64,000 nucleotides of DNA from Caldilineaceae bacterium bin5. Lineage in GTDB: Bacteria > Chloroflexota > Anaerolineae > Caldilineales > Caldilineaceae. Positions 34,674 through 43,537 of this stretch are shown here, piece by piece. The stretch spans positions 80,398 to 144,397 of the forward strand of contig MPML01000007.1 in assembly GCA_002238445.1 (NCBI GenBank), given 5' to 3'. The notes under the pieces are model-generated. The model made no database searches. It was not told the origin of the DNA and worked only from the letters and a program-made list of their open reading frames with translations. Every line of letters starts with the position of its first letter. The first letter of the stretch is position 1. The position numbers were made by a program, and so were the translations under genes.

Positions 34674-34967
34674 ATGGCACGACGCAGCCGCAGACGCCGC
34701 CACAGCCCCAGCAAGGCAAACCCGCGCAGTTACGGTGAATTAAGGACGCAAAGTTGGGAAAGGGGCACTGAATCGAATGCACCGGCCCAGACCCGAACTG
34801 AGCCCGCAAAGGAAGAGCAAGCGCCCCAGGCGGCGCCGATCCCGTCGGGAAAAGATCGAGCCGACTGGAACGTGGAATACAGTCGGGTTTTCCGTGATCT
34901 CAAGCAGCTCTTGATCGTTTCGGTGGGCCTCTTTGCACTAATGCTAATCGTAGGCCTTTTCCTTTGA
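34674..34967 (+). CDS. Small single-pass membrane protein
   Basis: A 97-residue protein. The first 20 residues are very basic (MARRSRRRRHSPSKANPRSY), the middle is polar and Ala/Pro-rich, and a single hydrophobic segment ends the protein (about 77-97, LLIVSVGLFALMLIVGLFL). The topology is probably N-inside with a C-terminal anchor. It is not recognised. It is preceded by GAAGGACGGGAAGAT, a reasonable ribosome-binding region. TATAAT at 34612-34617 could be its -10 box, but the -35 is poor. Confidence 0.6.
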   Translation: MARRSRRRRHSPSKANPRSYGELRTQSWERGTESNAPAQTRTEPAKEEQAPQAAPIPSGKDRADWNVEYSRVFRDLKQLLIVSVGLFALMLIVGLFL

Positions 34968-35004
34968 GGGCCGTATCTAGCTTCAGGTTTGCTGGCGCAC
35001 CCGA

Positions 35005-35682
35005 TTACGTTGCGCGTTGCCGGGTTGGCTGTTGGCGCCAGAGGAGGATGACCCGTAGCCCGAGGTGAAGGAGACAGCAGAGCCAGAAACTGCGCGTGAA
35101 GAGGAAGACGCTGGAGGTTGTAACCAGGACAAGCGTTGACATCAGTCGATCGGAGTGCGACTTCGACGAAATGTAGATGCCGGGCAAGGCAATCGCAGCT
35201 CCTATCCAGACCGCCCAGTACTGGGGAGATTGTTGAGGAGACGCGAGCGGGATCAGGAGATCCCATACAGCCCCGCGCAGAAAGCACCAGTGAAATTCCT
35301 GGGCGCTGTGTTCAATCAGTGAGAGACTTGAGAAGTTTCCAATTGGCGCGTTGGGGTTTGGCGCATCTGCACTCATTTGTAACCAGACGCGAACAAAAAA
35401 CAGCAGGACCAGCAGGCCTGCCAGCGCCACCACGCCTACACTAAACCCCGACGACCAGTCAATCTCCGACAACCCCATCAGGCGGGGAGACAAATCACCC
35501 AATAGCAGGCCGATGTATGGGACTTGAACCCATCGTACGACTCTTACCAACCGCTCAAGGTCCGGCGCATTCTTCCGCGTAACGACGGTGGAGATGCCTG
35601 CCAACAGGAAGCTCAGCGCAAGCCACAGGCCCGCACGCATTGGAGAGGCTGTCAGTTGTTCAAATAGCCATGTGCCAACCAT
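35005..35682 (-). CDS. Multi-pass membrane protein, unknown
   Basis: A 225-residue protein with about six or seven hydrophobic segments (near 15-33, 55-65, 76-100, 135-150, 155-172, 180-200, 202-216). HSAQEFHWCFLRGAVWD and LLHLGLRVIL faintly recall the Glu/Arg and His motifs of CPBP-type membrane peptidases. The spacing and residues are too degenerate for a call. It stands alone on the minus strand between two small plus-strand membrane genes. Confidence 0.55.
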   Translation of the reverse strand: MVGTWLFEQLTASPMRAGLWLALSFLLAGISTVVTRKNAPDLERLVRVVRWVQVPYIGLLLGDLSPRLMGLSEIDWSSGFSVGVVALAGLLVLLFFVRVWLQMSADAPNPNAPIGNFSSLSLIEHSAQEFHWCFLRGAVWDLLIPLASPQQSPQYWAVWIGAAIALPGIYISSKSHSDRLMSTLVLVTTSSVFLFTRSFWLCCLLHLGLRVILLWRQQPTRQRAT

Positions 35683-35710
35683 TTAATTTTACTGAAAAAA
35701 AACTACTCCC

Positions 35711-35905
35711 GTGACATTCCGACGCCTACTGCTGGTACTTCTTGTTCTTGTCCTGATCATCTTGATGAAGCCCAAAACGGTCTGGTCGGAGTTCAAGCGC
35801 ATTCGAGGACAGTGGAATACTATATTGACGCTGCTTGTGATTGTTGTAGCCGCCTATTTCGTATTCGGCCTCTGGAGGGCCTATGTAAGCGGAGGAATTC
35901 CGTAG
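35711..35905 (+). CDS. Small two-pass membrane protein
   Basis: A 64-residue protein opening with GTG. It has two hydrophobic segments (about 5-20 and 38-57) separated by a basic stretch (KPKTVWSEFKRIRGQW). It is not recognised. A long perfect inverted repeat covers its stop codon. Confidence 0.5.
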   Translation: MTFRRLLLVLLVLVLIILMKPKTVWSEFKRIRGQWNTILTLLVIVVAAYFVFGLWRAYVSGGIP

Positions 35906-35928
35906 CATTTGCTTATCGGAATTCCTCC
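35891..35928. repeat. Perfect 12-bp inverted repeat over the end of the small membrane gene
   Basis: GGAGGAATTCCG (35891-35902) and CGGAATTCCTCC (35917-35928) are perfect complements around a 14-base loop that contains the TAG stop. No T run follows on either strand, so it is a terminator-like or transcript-end-protecting hairpin, not a typical intrinsic terminator. Confidence 0.7.
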
Positions 35929-36021
35929 ACTAAGAGAGGCTGCCTCGCCTGCCCCATCACGCCTGCGTCGAGGATCCAGCAAGCACAGGCACTCGTAGTC
36001 GAACCGCCCCACCTTCACAAC

Positions 36022-36486
36022 CTACCCCAAAGCGGCAAGTGCACCTGCTGGACTGTCGGCAGGAGCAACGTCATAGCTCGTCTCCAACAGATTTCCATCC
36101 TCGTCGATCACGAAGTGACTGCGGTGGATTCCCATAAAAGTGCGCCCGTACATTGTCCGTTCGCCCCATACGCCGTAGGCTTCAGAAATCGAATGATCTT
36201 CGTCGACCAGTAACGTGAATGGCAGATCGAACTTGGTGCGGAATTTCTCATGGCTTTCCTGTCCATCGGGGCTAATGCCGAAGACGACGGCGTTCTTCTC
36301 AGTTATCTCCAGATGGATATCGCGAAATCCGCAGGACTGCGTCGTACAACCGGGCGTGTCGTCCTTAGGGTAAAAGTACAGGACGACCTTCTGTCCACGA
36401 AAGTCGGCAAGATTGACGGTTTCACCGCTATCCGTTTTGGCCTCGAAAGTCGGGGCGGGCGTGCCCGTTTCCAGTTCGGTTCTCAT
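36022..36486 (-). CDS. bcp: Thiol peroxidase of the Bcp/PrxQ type
   Basis: A 154-residue peroxiredoxin that reduces hydrogen and organic peroxides with thioredoxin as the usual reductant. The active-site block FYPKDDTPGCTTQSCGFRD holds the peroxidatic Cys (about 47) and, five residues on, the resolving Cys (about 52), as in E. coli Bcp. GTPAPTFEAKTDSGETVNLADFRG (split as GTPAPTF and VNLADFRG) opens the thioredoxin fold and RSHFVIDEDG is the late strand. Full length, single gene, cytoplasmic. Confidence 0.95.
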   Translation of the reverse strand: MRTELETGTPAPTFEAKTDSGETVNLADFRGQKVVLYFYPKDDTPGCTTQSCGFRDIHLEITEKNAVVFGISPDGQESHEKFRTKFDLPFTLLVDEDHSISEAYGVWGERTMYGRTFMGIHRSHFVIDEDGNLLETSYDVAPADSPAGALAALG

Positions 36487-36757
36487 TTTTCCTCCAATTG
36501 GCTATGCCTTGAGTTGTCTTTCTAGTCCCATGTACTTGGATTGCAACTGTGAAGTACAGAGAACCCTCCATTGTCCACTACCGGAGGTAGCGTCGCTTGG
36601 ATTCAGACTACTGATTATTTTAACCGAAAGAGTGAAATTGCTAAAGACTCTGTCCCACCAAAGCAGGCGCTCAAAACCAATTCAGCATCTTTTCTGAACT
36701 GTGCTACAGTAGGAATGTAGAGCGACATTGAACGCGTTCAGAGGAGCAGAAAAGGCC

Positions 36758-37570
36758 ATGTCAGAAATTCGTAACCGTTTGTGGCAGCAGTACCTTAAAG
36801 CATCGCAGTCGGTGAGGGAACTACCTCCGGGGCCCCCCGCTACAGGGGAAGTGGTGCCGTTGCCTCCAGCCGTTGACTTGGAGCAGCTGAGAGGAACGCG
36901 GACGATACTAGTGCATGGCTACAAGGATGACGCCTCGGTCTTCGAACCACTTGCTTCTTACCTGACTGAGCTGGGCCTGAAGTCGTACGCGGTATCGCTC
37001 GCGCCCAGTGACTGCAGCGTCCCCTTGGAGACGCTCGCTCAACAGTTGGAAGCGTTCATTGAAAGAAATTTTCTCAGCCGGCAGGAACTGGATTTTGTGG
37101 GGTTCAGCCTGGGGGGCATTGTTACCCGATACTACCTTCAACGGATGGGAGGCCTGGCTCGTACAAATCGCTTTCTGACGGTGGCAGCCCCGCATCACGG
37201 AACCTGGCTTGCCTACGCCAGCAACCTGCCGGCCGCGATTCAGTTACGCCCAAACAGCGATTTCCTACTCGACCTGAATGCCGATGCTGAAAGTTTGGCC
37301 GGCATTCAGTTCACTTCAATTTGGAGCCCTTTCGACTTGATGATCCTGCCTTCTCTCAGCTCCCGCATGCCTATAGGAGAAAACCGGTTGGTTTGGTCCT
37401 TGCAGCACCAGGGGTTGATTACAAGCCCGCGCGGAATCAGCGCCATCGCAGAACAGTTGCTTACCGGTACAGAGAACATGCCGGCGTTCGCTTCCTCTGA
37501 ATATGAGAGTCCTCCAGCGTATGACAATCGAGCGACGGGCGAGGGCCTTGAGTTTCAAGGACAGAGCTGA
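36758..37570 (+). CDS. Alpha/beta-hydrolase lipase-like protein
   Basis: A 270-residue alpha/beta hydrolase from the chosen ATG. ILVHGYKDDASVFEPLASYL contains the oxyanion HG motif, and FVGFSLGGIVTRYYL holds the nucleophile Ser in GFSLGG. TVAAPHHGTWLAY is typical of lipases and PGAP1-like esterases. Asp and His of the triad lie further on (PFDLMILP and SLQHQG are candidates). No signal peptide is seen, so it is probably cytoplasmic. A TTG start at 36728 would add ten residues; GAGGAG upstream could serve either. Confidence 0.8.
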   Translation: MSEIRNRLWQQYLKASQSVRELPPGPPATGEVVPLPPAVDLEQLRGTRTILVHGYKDDASVFEPLASYLTELGLKSYAVSLAPSDCSVPLETLAQQLEAFIERNFLSRQELDFVGFSLGGIVTRYYLQRMGGLARTNRFLTVAAPHHGTWLAYASNLPAAIQLRPNSDFLLDLNADAESLAGIQFTSIWSPFDLMILPSLSSRMPIGENRLVWSLQHQGLITSPRGISAIAEQLLTGTENMPAFASSEYESPPAYDNRATGEGLEFQGQS

Positions 37571-37596
37571 TTCGCAACGATCGGAACAGCAGTAAA

Positions 37597-38277
37597 TTAG
37601 TGCTCCTCGGCGCTGGACGAAACAGGATTTTGTCCAACCGCTTCGTAAAATCTTCGCAGTAACAGTTTCACCTTGTCAGGATCCCTTTTCCCGCGCCGGG
37701 ACTCCACACCGCTGCAAAGGTCTATCCCATAGGGTTTCACTGTGAGAATGGCGTCAGCGATGTTGTCGGGATCAATTCCGCCGGCAAGGAAGATTGGGAT
37801 CTCCGTCTGTTGTCTTAGCGCAGAGATCGCGGACCAGTCCCCAACTTTGCCTGTGCCGCCCAGTCGCACTTTTCCTTCACTTGCATCAACCGAATCAACC
37901 AGGAGCGCGTCTGCACCGGCATCAGCGTACTCTGCCGGCGTAGCCTGCCCGTCCACGATAGGAAGATGAACAGTTTTCCAGATCTCGCACGAAAGAGAAC
38001 TCTTCAACTCGGCTACCAGCGCCGGCGGTTCATGGCAGAGAAGCTGGAGCGCATAAGGGCGAAGTGTATTGGCGACCTCATCCGCAAATGACGCGCTTGG
38101 ATTACACAGCAGAATCACGTTTCTTACGCCGGAAGCCTCTGCTACTTCCCTGGCCTCTTTCAAACTCAGACTACGCTCTGTCCAGCTCACCTCAACCAGA
38201 ATGCCGCAGAAGTCTGCGCGCCTCGCCAGACGAGCATCGCCGGCACTCGTTGTCCCGCACAACTTGAGAACTGTCAT
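37597..38277 (-). CDS. trpF: Phosphoribosylanthranilate isomerase
   Basis: A 226-residue TIM barrel. The general-base Cys is in LKLCGTTSAGDA (typical KICG.T), and the general-acid Asp in DALLVDSVD. RLGGTGKVGDWSAI, FLAGGIDPDNI and GIDLCSGVESRRGKRDPDKV complete the family pattern. It converts phosphoribosylanthranilate to the ribulose form in tryptophan synthesis. The ATG at 38277 directly begins the family match; a TTG at 38313 would add twelve residues. No other trp gene is adjacent. It follows the MptG-like gene in the same direction after 97 bases. Confidence 0.88.
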   Translation of the reverse strand: MTVLKLCGTTSAGDARLARRADFCGILVEVSWTERSLSLKEAREVAEASGVRNVILLCNPSASFADEVANTLRPYALQLLCHEPPALVAELKSSLSCEIWKTVHLPIVDGQATPAEYADAGADALLVDSVDASEGKVRLGGTGKVGDWSAISALRQQTEIPIFLAGGIDPDNIADAILTVKPYGIDLCSGVESRRGKRDPDKVKLLLRRFYEAVGQNPVSSSAEEH

Positions 38278-38374
38278 CTCCTCCACTCCGCTCCTTGCTT
38301 GCTTACCGTTCAAGTCTTGATGCGATCACAGTCCTGCCCTGGTAGTCTCGGACCGCACTAGACTCGTTTTCTAC

Positions 38375-39385
38375 TCATTCGAGGACAGGCGCGATCTGTC
38401 TGAATCCAACATTGTTCGCCTTGGTCAGAAAGGCTTCCCCGCCGCCGTTTGAGGCCAGCCAGTTTTCGGCCTTATCGCGCAGCGCCTTGAGGTCGTGACC
38501 GAAAGCGAAAAGCGTTGGTCCCCAGCTGCTCATACCCACGCCTATGCCCCCGTTGTCACGAAGAAACCTGGCACACTCTGCGATCAGGGGTCCCTGCGTC
38601 TCCGCTTCGAAAACCTTGAATCCGTAGCTTTGGAACGCCTCCATGGCAGCGCCGAAGGTCGAGAGATCCTCCTCCAGAACTGCAGGCAGCATCTGTGCAA
38701 GCAGAATTCGGCACATCTTTTCCACGTCACGGGCGGGCACCGGGCAGGCTTCCTCAAAGAGATCGCGTTCACGGTCACCGCTTGCGCCCTCACCCTGCGG
38801 AATGACGACAAGGACATCCCAGGCAGGGAATTCATAGTGCAGCAGAATTGGCGGGGGCGGAACGCCTACAGAGGCTGATGAGGGTGAGAAACCATTCTTG
38901 CTCCCCTCCCCCCGCCGAAAACGATGGCCGCCATCCAAAATGAAACCGCCGTGCTGGATTGCTCCGATTCCAATGCCTGAGGTTCCCCCCCGGCCCACGA
39001 CTGCAGCGATCTCCCGCGCGCTGGGCGCCAAACCGTAGAGCGCGCTCACAGCTATTCCCGCACCTACCAATGTCTGCGATGCGCTGCCGAGGCCCGAATG
39101 CGGCCTGGCCCTCTCCAGAACGGCTACTGATGCCCCTGGCAATTCGAACTTGCTGCAGACTGCGGCGACAGCTGCGTTCAAGCGCGGTTCAAAGCCTGGC
39201 TCCATCGGGCAGGAGGTTTCGCAGGTGTGGCCAGGCCTGGCGGCAATTCGCGTGCTTGGCTGTTCGAGCGCCAGTCCGATACCGCCGTCTATTCGTCCCA
39301 TGCCCCCGTGCAGGTCAAGTAGCCCGAAGTGAAGCCTGGCAGGCGTCTGAATTACAAACTCTTTCACTTTGGCATCAATACTCAA
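38375..39385 (-). CDS. GHMP-superfamily protein resembling beta-RFA-P synthase (MptG)
   Basis: A 336-residue protein from the chosen TTG start, which has GGGAAGGG seven bases upstream. The opening VIQTPARLHFGLLDLHGGMG, then RIDGGIGLALEQP, and PHSGLGSASQTLVGAGIAVS (the GHMP glycine-rich loop) follow the pattern of beta-ribofuranosylaminobenzene 5'-phosphate synthases. GGTSGIGIGAIQHGGFILDGG and GIGVGMSSWGPTLFAF are also family blocks. MptG joins PRPP and a hydroxy/aminobenzoate in tetrahydromethanopterin synthesis. Whether this organism makes that cofactor is not shown here. An ATG at 39436 is an alternative start; a mobile element ends ten bases beyond it. Confidence 0.75.
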   Translation of the reverse strand: MSIDAKVKEFVIQTPARLHFGLLDLHGGMGRIDGGIGLALEQPSTRIAARPGHTCETSCPMEPGFEPRLNAAVAAVCSKFELPGASVAVLERARPHSGLGSASQTLVGAGIAVSALYGLAPSAREIAAVVGRGGTSGIGIGAIQHGGFILDGGHRFRRGEGSKNGFSPSSASVGVPPPPILLHYEFPAWDVLVVIPQGEGASGDRERDLFEEACPVPARDVEKMCRILLAQMLPAVLEEDLSTFGAAMEAFQSYGFKVFEAETQGPLIAECARFLRDNGGIGVGMSSWGPTLFAFGHDLKALRDKAENWLASNGGGEAFLTKANNVGFRQIAPVLE

Positions 39386-39445
39386 TAGTAACCCTTCCCG
39401 CACATCCTTCTCACTTCGGGTGCAAGAACTAACCATTTCCCGTTC

Positions 39446-39731
39446 GTAACTACTCAGCCGCAACTGATTCGCAAACCTGAACGAGGCGAGCAAAGGTGTT
39501 CTTTCTCCCCACATTATTGTATTTTGGGCGGTCGGCCGCAAGCGGCCTCCCTTGTGCAGGGGCTGCGCCCCCGCAACGCCCCCCTACAAAAACATGCCTC
39601 AACGACCGTGTGCATTCTTCGCAACGTGTCGGCTGGCGAGCATGGCGGCGGCTGTACACCAGTTGCGTCACCAAGAGCCTGAACAGTTCCAGGGACGGCT
39701 GGCTGGTCAACTGCTGTGGCTTAGTAGTTAC
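39446..39731 (-). mobile_element. Non-autonomous MITE-like element, copy 4, with perfect ends and 8-bp duplication
   Basis: The best-preserved copy, 286 bp. It begins GTAACTACTCAGCCGCAACT and ends CTGTGGCTTAGTAGTTAC, giving 9-bp perfect outer inverted repeats (GTAACTACT/AGTAGTTAC) and near-identity for 15. TCCCGTTC flanks both sides (39438-39445, 39732-39739). The core lies at about 39528-39590 with hairpin GGCCGC-aa-GCGGCC. The arm next to the right end is of the second subtype, shared with the copy at the right edge of the window. Confidence 0.92.
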
Positions 39732-39778
39732 TCCCGTTCAGTGAAACAGGTCAACGCCCGCATTTGACCGCGGCGGGG

Positions 39779-42754
39779 TCAGACAGTCTCACCCATTTTT
39801 ATGGCCTGTGTTACCTGCGAACGCATCAACGATATTGTCATCAGGGCCGTCGAGCCAACGTAAAGCAAACTCAGGATGAGATAGACCTGGTAGACCCGCG
39901 GCCATGCGATCTGGGGCGCCAGCGGCAGTAGCGTCGGCATCGGATCGATTCCATGCTGCAGATAGGGGATAAATGCGCCGCTGGTCCAGATGCCGACTCC
40001 TGTGCCGACGGCCAGCCCAAAGAATAGTAAAACGACCAGCTCCCATCCCATAAAAGAGATGACCTCGCGCTGCGTGAACCCCAGGGCGCGCAGGACGCCG
40101 GTCTCAATTGCCCGATCTCGATACGAAGAAACAGTGTAAAGGATGAATCCCAGAATCGTCAGTAGTGTGCAGGCTATGAATCCGATCGAAAGCAGTCCAA
40201 CTACCCCCTGGAACTCCGGACGGCGCAGCGCTTGGGCTACCCAAGGCCCGGGCGCTTCCCAGCCCAATATGCGAAACCCTCTTTCACGTAACTCCGTCTC
40301 GATCCTGTTATAGTCCGGGTTGGATTCGGTCCTCAGCCATACATCGAAAGGGAACTGCCCGCCGGCGCGCTCGAAGACGTAATCCAGGTTGCCAACGATG
40401 ACCGGTCCCTCTTCAGGTTGCCAGGTGGGGAAACGGTTAAAGCTGCCTACGATCTGAAAATCGATTGGCGCCTCCAACCAGGTAAGTTCCTTGCGTTGCT
40501 CAGGAATCGACACTATCACGCGAAGGTCGTCCCCCTGTTTCAGGACCATCTGCCGCAAGAAACTGTTGGGAACGAGTACCCCATTTGGGGTCATGGCCAG
40601 GGCGTTCATCAAGGACCCGAGGCTGCTGGTTGCGAAGTCGCGCCGCCAGAAGCCAACTTCGGGGAAGTCGATCCGGTCAATGCCAATGAACTGCCCACCA
40701 GTCTTCCACTGGGCGACCTCTGCAAGTGCCTTGTATCTCCCCACACGTGCTACAGCCTGCACACCGGTTGCGTGCCTGTGTTCGGTGACTGGGAGAAAGG
40801 ACCACGTCGTATAGCCTTCAGACGTAGACGATAACTGCTGGATGGGCTCAGCGTCTTCTCCTTCGGTTTTGCTGGCAGGGGAAATCCCTAAGGGATCGAC
40901 TTCGATGCTTTCTCCCACTTCGGTCAGGCGCATGTCGGCCCCAAATCGGTAACGCACCTGTTCTGCGATCTGTTGATGCATTGTTTGGGCCAGCGAAGCG
41001 GTAAATACTGCCATGCTGAGCGTCAAAATCAATAGCAGCAAGGGGATCCGATAAGTCGCTGATGAACGTGCAAGCCGGCGCATGGCTAGCAATAGTCCAA
41101 GTGCATTCAACTGCCTGGCCCCCCAGGAAGTCGCATACATCAGAGGAGTGAGGACGCGCACACTCAGAAGCGCGAAGCCGAGAAGCCAAAGAACGGGAGT
41201 AATGAAGAGTAAAGGGTCGAGCACGGGAACATCGGTGAGGTCGCTGCCAGCCCCCAGGGAAACGATGCTGCCCTGGCTTCGCAGTCTGAACATTCCGTAC
41301 ACGGCTGCCAGAAGTACAAGAATGTCGATGCCGATTCCATGTAGCCAGCCGGCACGCCCGCGGGCGCGCTCTCTGCGGTAGGATGCCAGGGTGTGGCGCG
41401 TCGCCGCCAGTGTGGGCAACATGATGAGGAGCAGTGCCAGCCCGACCGTCAGCAGCGCGATGCGTTCCACCGATGAGGTGATCGTCATCGGCAGCGACTC
41501 TGAACCACTGAATTCGAGAAAGCCCTGCGTCCTGTCAATGATCCGAGCTATACTGCTACCCAGCGGCAAACCCCCGGCCCAGGCGGCGCTTCCCATTACT
41601 GCCCCTTCTATTACTACCATGGAAGCTATCTGGGCGACCGACGCCCCGCGACTGCGCAACAGGGAGATTTCGGCCCGGCGTCTTTCGACGTAAACGCCGG
41701 CGACGAGCCAAAGATAGGCAACGATAGAGCCGAAAATCGGCAGCGCGATCACAAAGAGCGACTGCGTCAGCGCCTGGGCGGAGCGCTGGTACCTCCTGAG
41801 CCCGGAATCGCTTGGTGCCACCAGCAGCGATGTGCCCGGCAGCAAGGCGCCGGACCTCTGATCGACCCTTTGCAGCTGTTCCAGAAATGCGCTCGCATGC
41901 CTGACCTCGAACGATTCGCCATCCAGAACCATATACCATGCGCCGACCGCGATCTCTCCCTGCAGTGCAGTGCCGATCTGCCGGCTGAAGCCCGCTTCGG
42001 AGACCAGCAGCTGTTTCCTGATCAGAGAGAAAGGATTATAGAACCAGTATTCTTCCTGGCGGTTCGTCATCTGCCAGACGCCAACTACCACGAAAGGGAT
42101 CTGGCTCTGCAATCTGTTGGAATCGGCGTCCTCTTCGGAGAGAGCAATGAAAGTCTCCCCGACCTGCCAACCCATCTGTTGGGCCAGCGTTCCGTTTATG
42201 ATCACCTCGACCGGAGCGGATCTGTCCGAAAACAGACCTGTGCTGGCAGGGAATCGCCCTTCCAAAATTGTGATGTGCTGCTCGAGGTCGCTTTGGAATG
42301 CAAAGCTCAGTTCTACCGGGGCGTTGCGGCCGGTCGCCTGAGCGTCTGTCGCCTGGGGAAATATGGGGAATGGAACGGTCTGAAAGTAGCGGACATCGAT
42401 TATGCGGGGCAGCCCGAGGTCGCCGGCGGCCTGCTTTGTCAGAAAGGTGTCGACCGAACTGACGTCCTCCCATTCGGCGTATCCATGTTTGGCTCCCAGA
42501 TAATGAAACATGAATGCAAAGGGAGGGTAATTCTTAGTCTTTTCGTGCAGCTCCTTGCGCAACAGACGGACGTAGACTGCGTTGCTGTAGGTGGGAATGC
42601 TGGTTGTGAAGGCGACCGCTGCCAGCAGCCCCAAGGCTATTGCAATTGCCAGCCAAGCCTCAACTTTCAAACGCTTGACGGCCAGCAATACGGGGCTGAA
42701 CGCCGGACCGATTCGTTTGGAAAACTGTGCCCGTATCCGCCTCAACATTGCCAT
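39779..42754 (-). CDS. Large FtsX-type ABC transporter permease
   Basis: A 991-residue membrane protein with a duplicated FtsX/MacB-like permease layout. It has an N-terminal membrane helix (about 33-53) and a long extracytoplasmic domain (about 60-325). A group of membrane helices follows (about 330-600), with VYVERRRAEISLLRSRGASVAQIASM as the first cytoplasmic coupling loop. A second outer domain (about 610-860) and a last group of helices (about 868-985) follow, with SSYRDRAIETGVLRALGFTQREVISF as the second loop. Such permeases move lipids, peptides or drugs using a LolD/MacB-type ATPase. Here the only adjacent ATPase is of the monosaccharide-import class, one base upstream, and no LolD-type partner is in the window. 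Confidence 0.85.
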   Translation of the reverse strand: MAMLRRIRAQFSKRIGPAFSPVLLAVKRLKVEAWLAIAIALGLLAAVAFTTSIPTYSNAVYVRLLRKELHEKTKNYPPFAFMFHYLGAKHGYAEWEDVSSVDTFLTKQAAGDLGLPRIIDVRYFQTVPFPIFPQATDAQATGRNAPVELSFAFQSDLEQHITILEGRFPASTGLFSDRSAPVEVIINGTLAQQMGWQVGETFIALSEEDADSNRLQSQIPFVVVGVWQMTNRQEEYWFYNPFSLIRKQLLVSEAGFSRQIGTALQGEIAVGAWYMVLDGESFEVRHASAFLEQLQRVDQRSGALLPGTSLLVAPSDSGLRRYQRSAQALTQSLFVIALPIFGSIVAYLWLVAGVYVERRRAEISLLRSRGASVAQIASMVVIEGAVMGSAAWAGGLPLGSSIARIIDRTQGFLEFSGSESLPMTITSSVERIALLTVGLALLLIMLPTLAATRHTLASYRRERARGRAGWLHGIGIDILVLLAAVYGMFRLRSQGSIVSLGAGSDLTDVPVLDPLLFITPVLWLLGFALLSVRVLTPLMYATSWGARQLNALGLLLAMRRLARSSATYRIPLLLLILTLSMAVFTASLAQTMHQQIAEQVRYRFGADMRLTEVGESIEVDPLGISPASKTEGEDAEPIQQLSSTSEGYTTWSFLPVTEHRHATGVQAVARVGRYKALAEVAQWKTGGQFIGIDRIDFPEVGFWRRDFATSSLGSLMNALAMTPNGVLVPNSFLRQMVLKQGDDLRVIVSIPEQRKELTWLEAPIDFQIVGSFNRFPTWQPEEGPVIVGNLDYVFERAGGQFPFDVWLRTESNPDYNRIETELRERGFRILGWEAPGPWVAQALRRPEFQGVVGLLSIGFIACTLLTILGFILYTVSSYRDRAIETGVLRALGFTQREVISFMGWELVVLLFFGLAVGTGVGIWTSGAFIPYLQHGIDPMPTLLPLAPQIAWPRVYQVYLILSLLYVGSTALMTISLMRSQVTQAIKMGETV

Positions 42755-42755
42755 T

Positions 42756-43505
42756 CTAGGGCGAGCGCTTGCCCATAATCATGGCGACCACTTCGGCCTC
42801 CGTTGCCTCATCCCTCGATCGCGTACCTAACATTTCACCATGGAACATGACCGAAATATAGTCGGCGATCTCGAACACCTGTTGAATATTGTGACTGATA
42901 AGTATGATCGTCTTGCCCTGCCCCCGCAAGGTGTCGATCAGTTGCAGGACCTCCTGCGTCTGTTCTACCCCCAACGCCGCGGTTGGCTCGTCCATGATAA
43001 TAATCTCACCGCCGCGAATCAGCGCACGGCCGACCGCCACCGCCTGGCGCTGCCCGCCGGAGAGATTACGAACCATTTCACGCACGTTGGGTATGCGGGC
43101 GTGGATGTCATCGAGCACGTTGTGCGCCTGCTGCAACATACCTTTGTGGTCAAGGAATATCGCGCCTGGCCCGCGTGTCAACTCGCTGCCGAGAAACATG
43201 TTCATAACCACGTCACGATTTTCCACCAGCGCCAGGTCCTGGTATACCGCGGCAATTCCCAGGTTGAAGGCGCCGGCAGGCCCGCCAATCCTGGTCTCCT
43301 CGCCGTGAACGCGGAATCCCCCGCTGTTGGGCTGCAATGCGCCGCTGATCAACTTGATTAACGTGGACTTGCCGGCGCCATTGTCACCGACAAGAGCGTT
43401 GACACGGCCTCGATAGACCTTCCAGCTGACCGACCGCACTGCATGGACGGCGCCAAACGATTTGTCTACTTCTGTCGTTTCGAGAATGACCTCGTCACTC
43501 GCCAT
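42756..43505 (-). CDS. Monosaccharide ABC transporter ATP-binding protein, single-domain
   Basis: A 249-residue ATPase with one ABC domain, like FrcA, not the double-domain RbsA/XylG. Walker A ALVGDNGAGKSTLIKLISG, signature LSGGQRQAVAVGRALIRGG, Walker B IIIMDEPTAALG and switch His in ILISHNIQQVFEIAD are intact. The ATG at 43505 has GGAG eight bases upstream and is chosen over a TTG at 43517. It follows two RbsC-like permease genes and lies one base before the FtsX-type permease gene. Confidence 0.9.
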   Translation of the reverse strand: MASDEVILETTEVDKSFGAVHAVRSVSWKVYRGRVNALVGDNGAGKSTLIKLISGALQPNSGGFRVHGEETRIGGPAGAFNLGIAAVYQDLALVENRDVVMNMFLGSELTRGPGAIFLDHKGMLQQAHNVLDDIHARIPNVREMVRNLSGGQRQAVAVGRALIRGGEIIIMDEPTAALGVEQTQEVLQLIDTLRGQGKTIILISHNIQQVFEIADYISVMFHGEMLGTRSRDEATEAEVVAMIMGKRSP

Positions 43506-43537
43506 GACCCGCTCCAAATTCCTTGTCCATTAGAAAT

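Noticed and set aside
35005..35682. CPBP intramembrane protease
   Set aside because: The Glu/Arg and His positions are only faintly similar and the spacing is not right, so it is listed as an unknown membrane protein.
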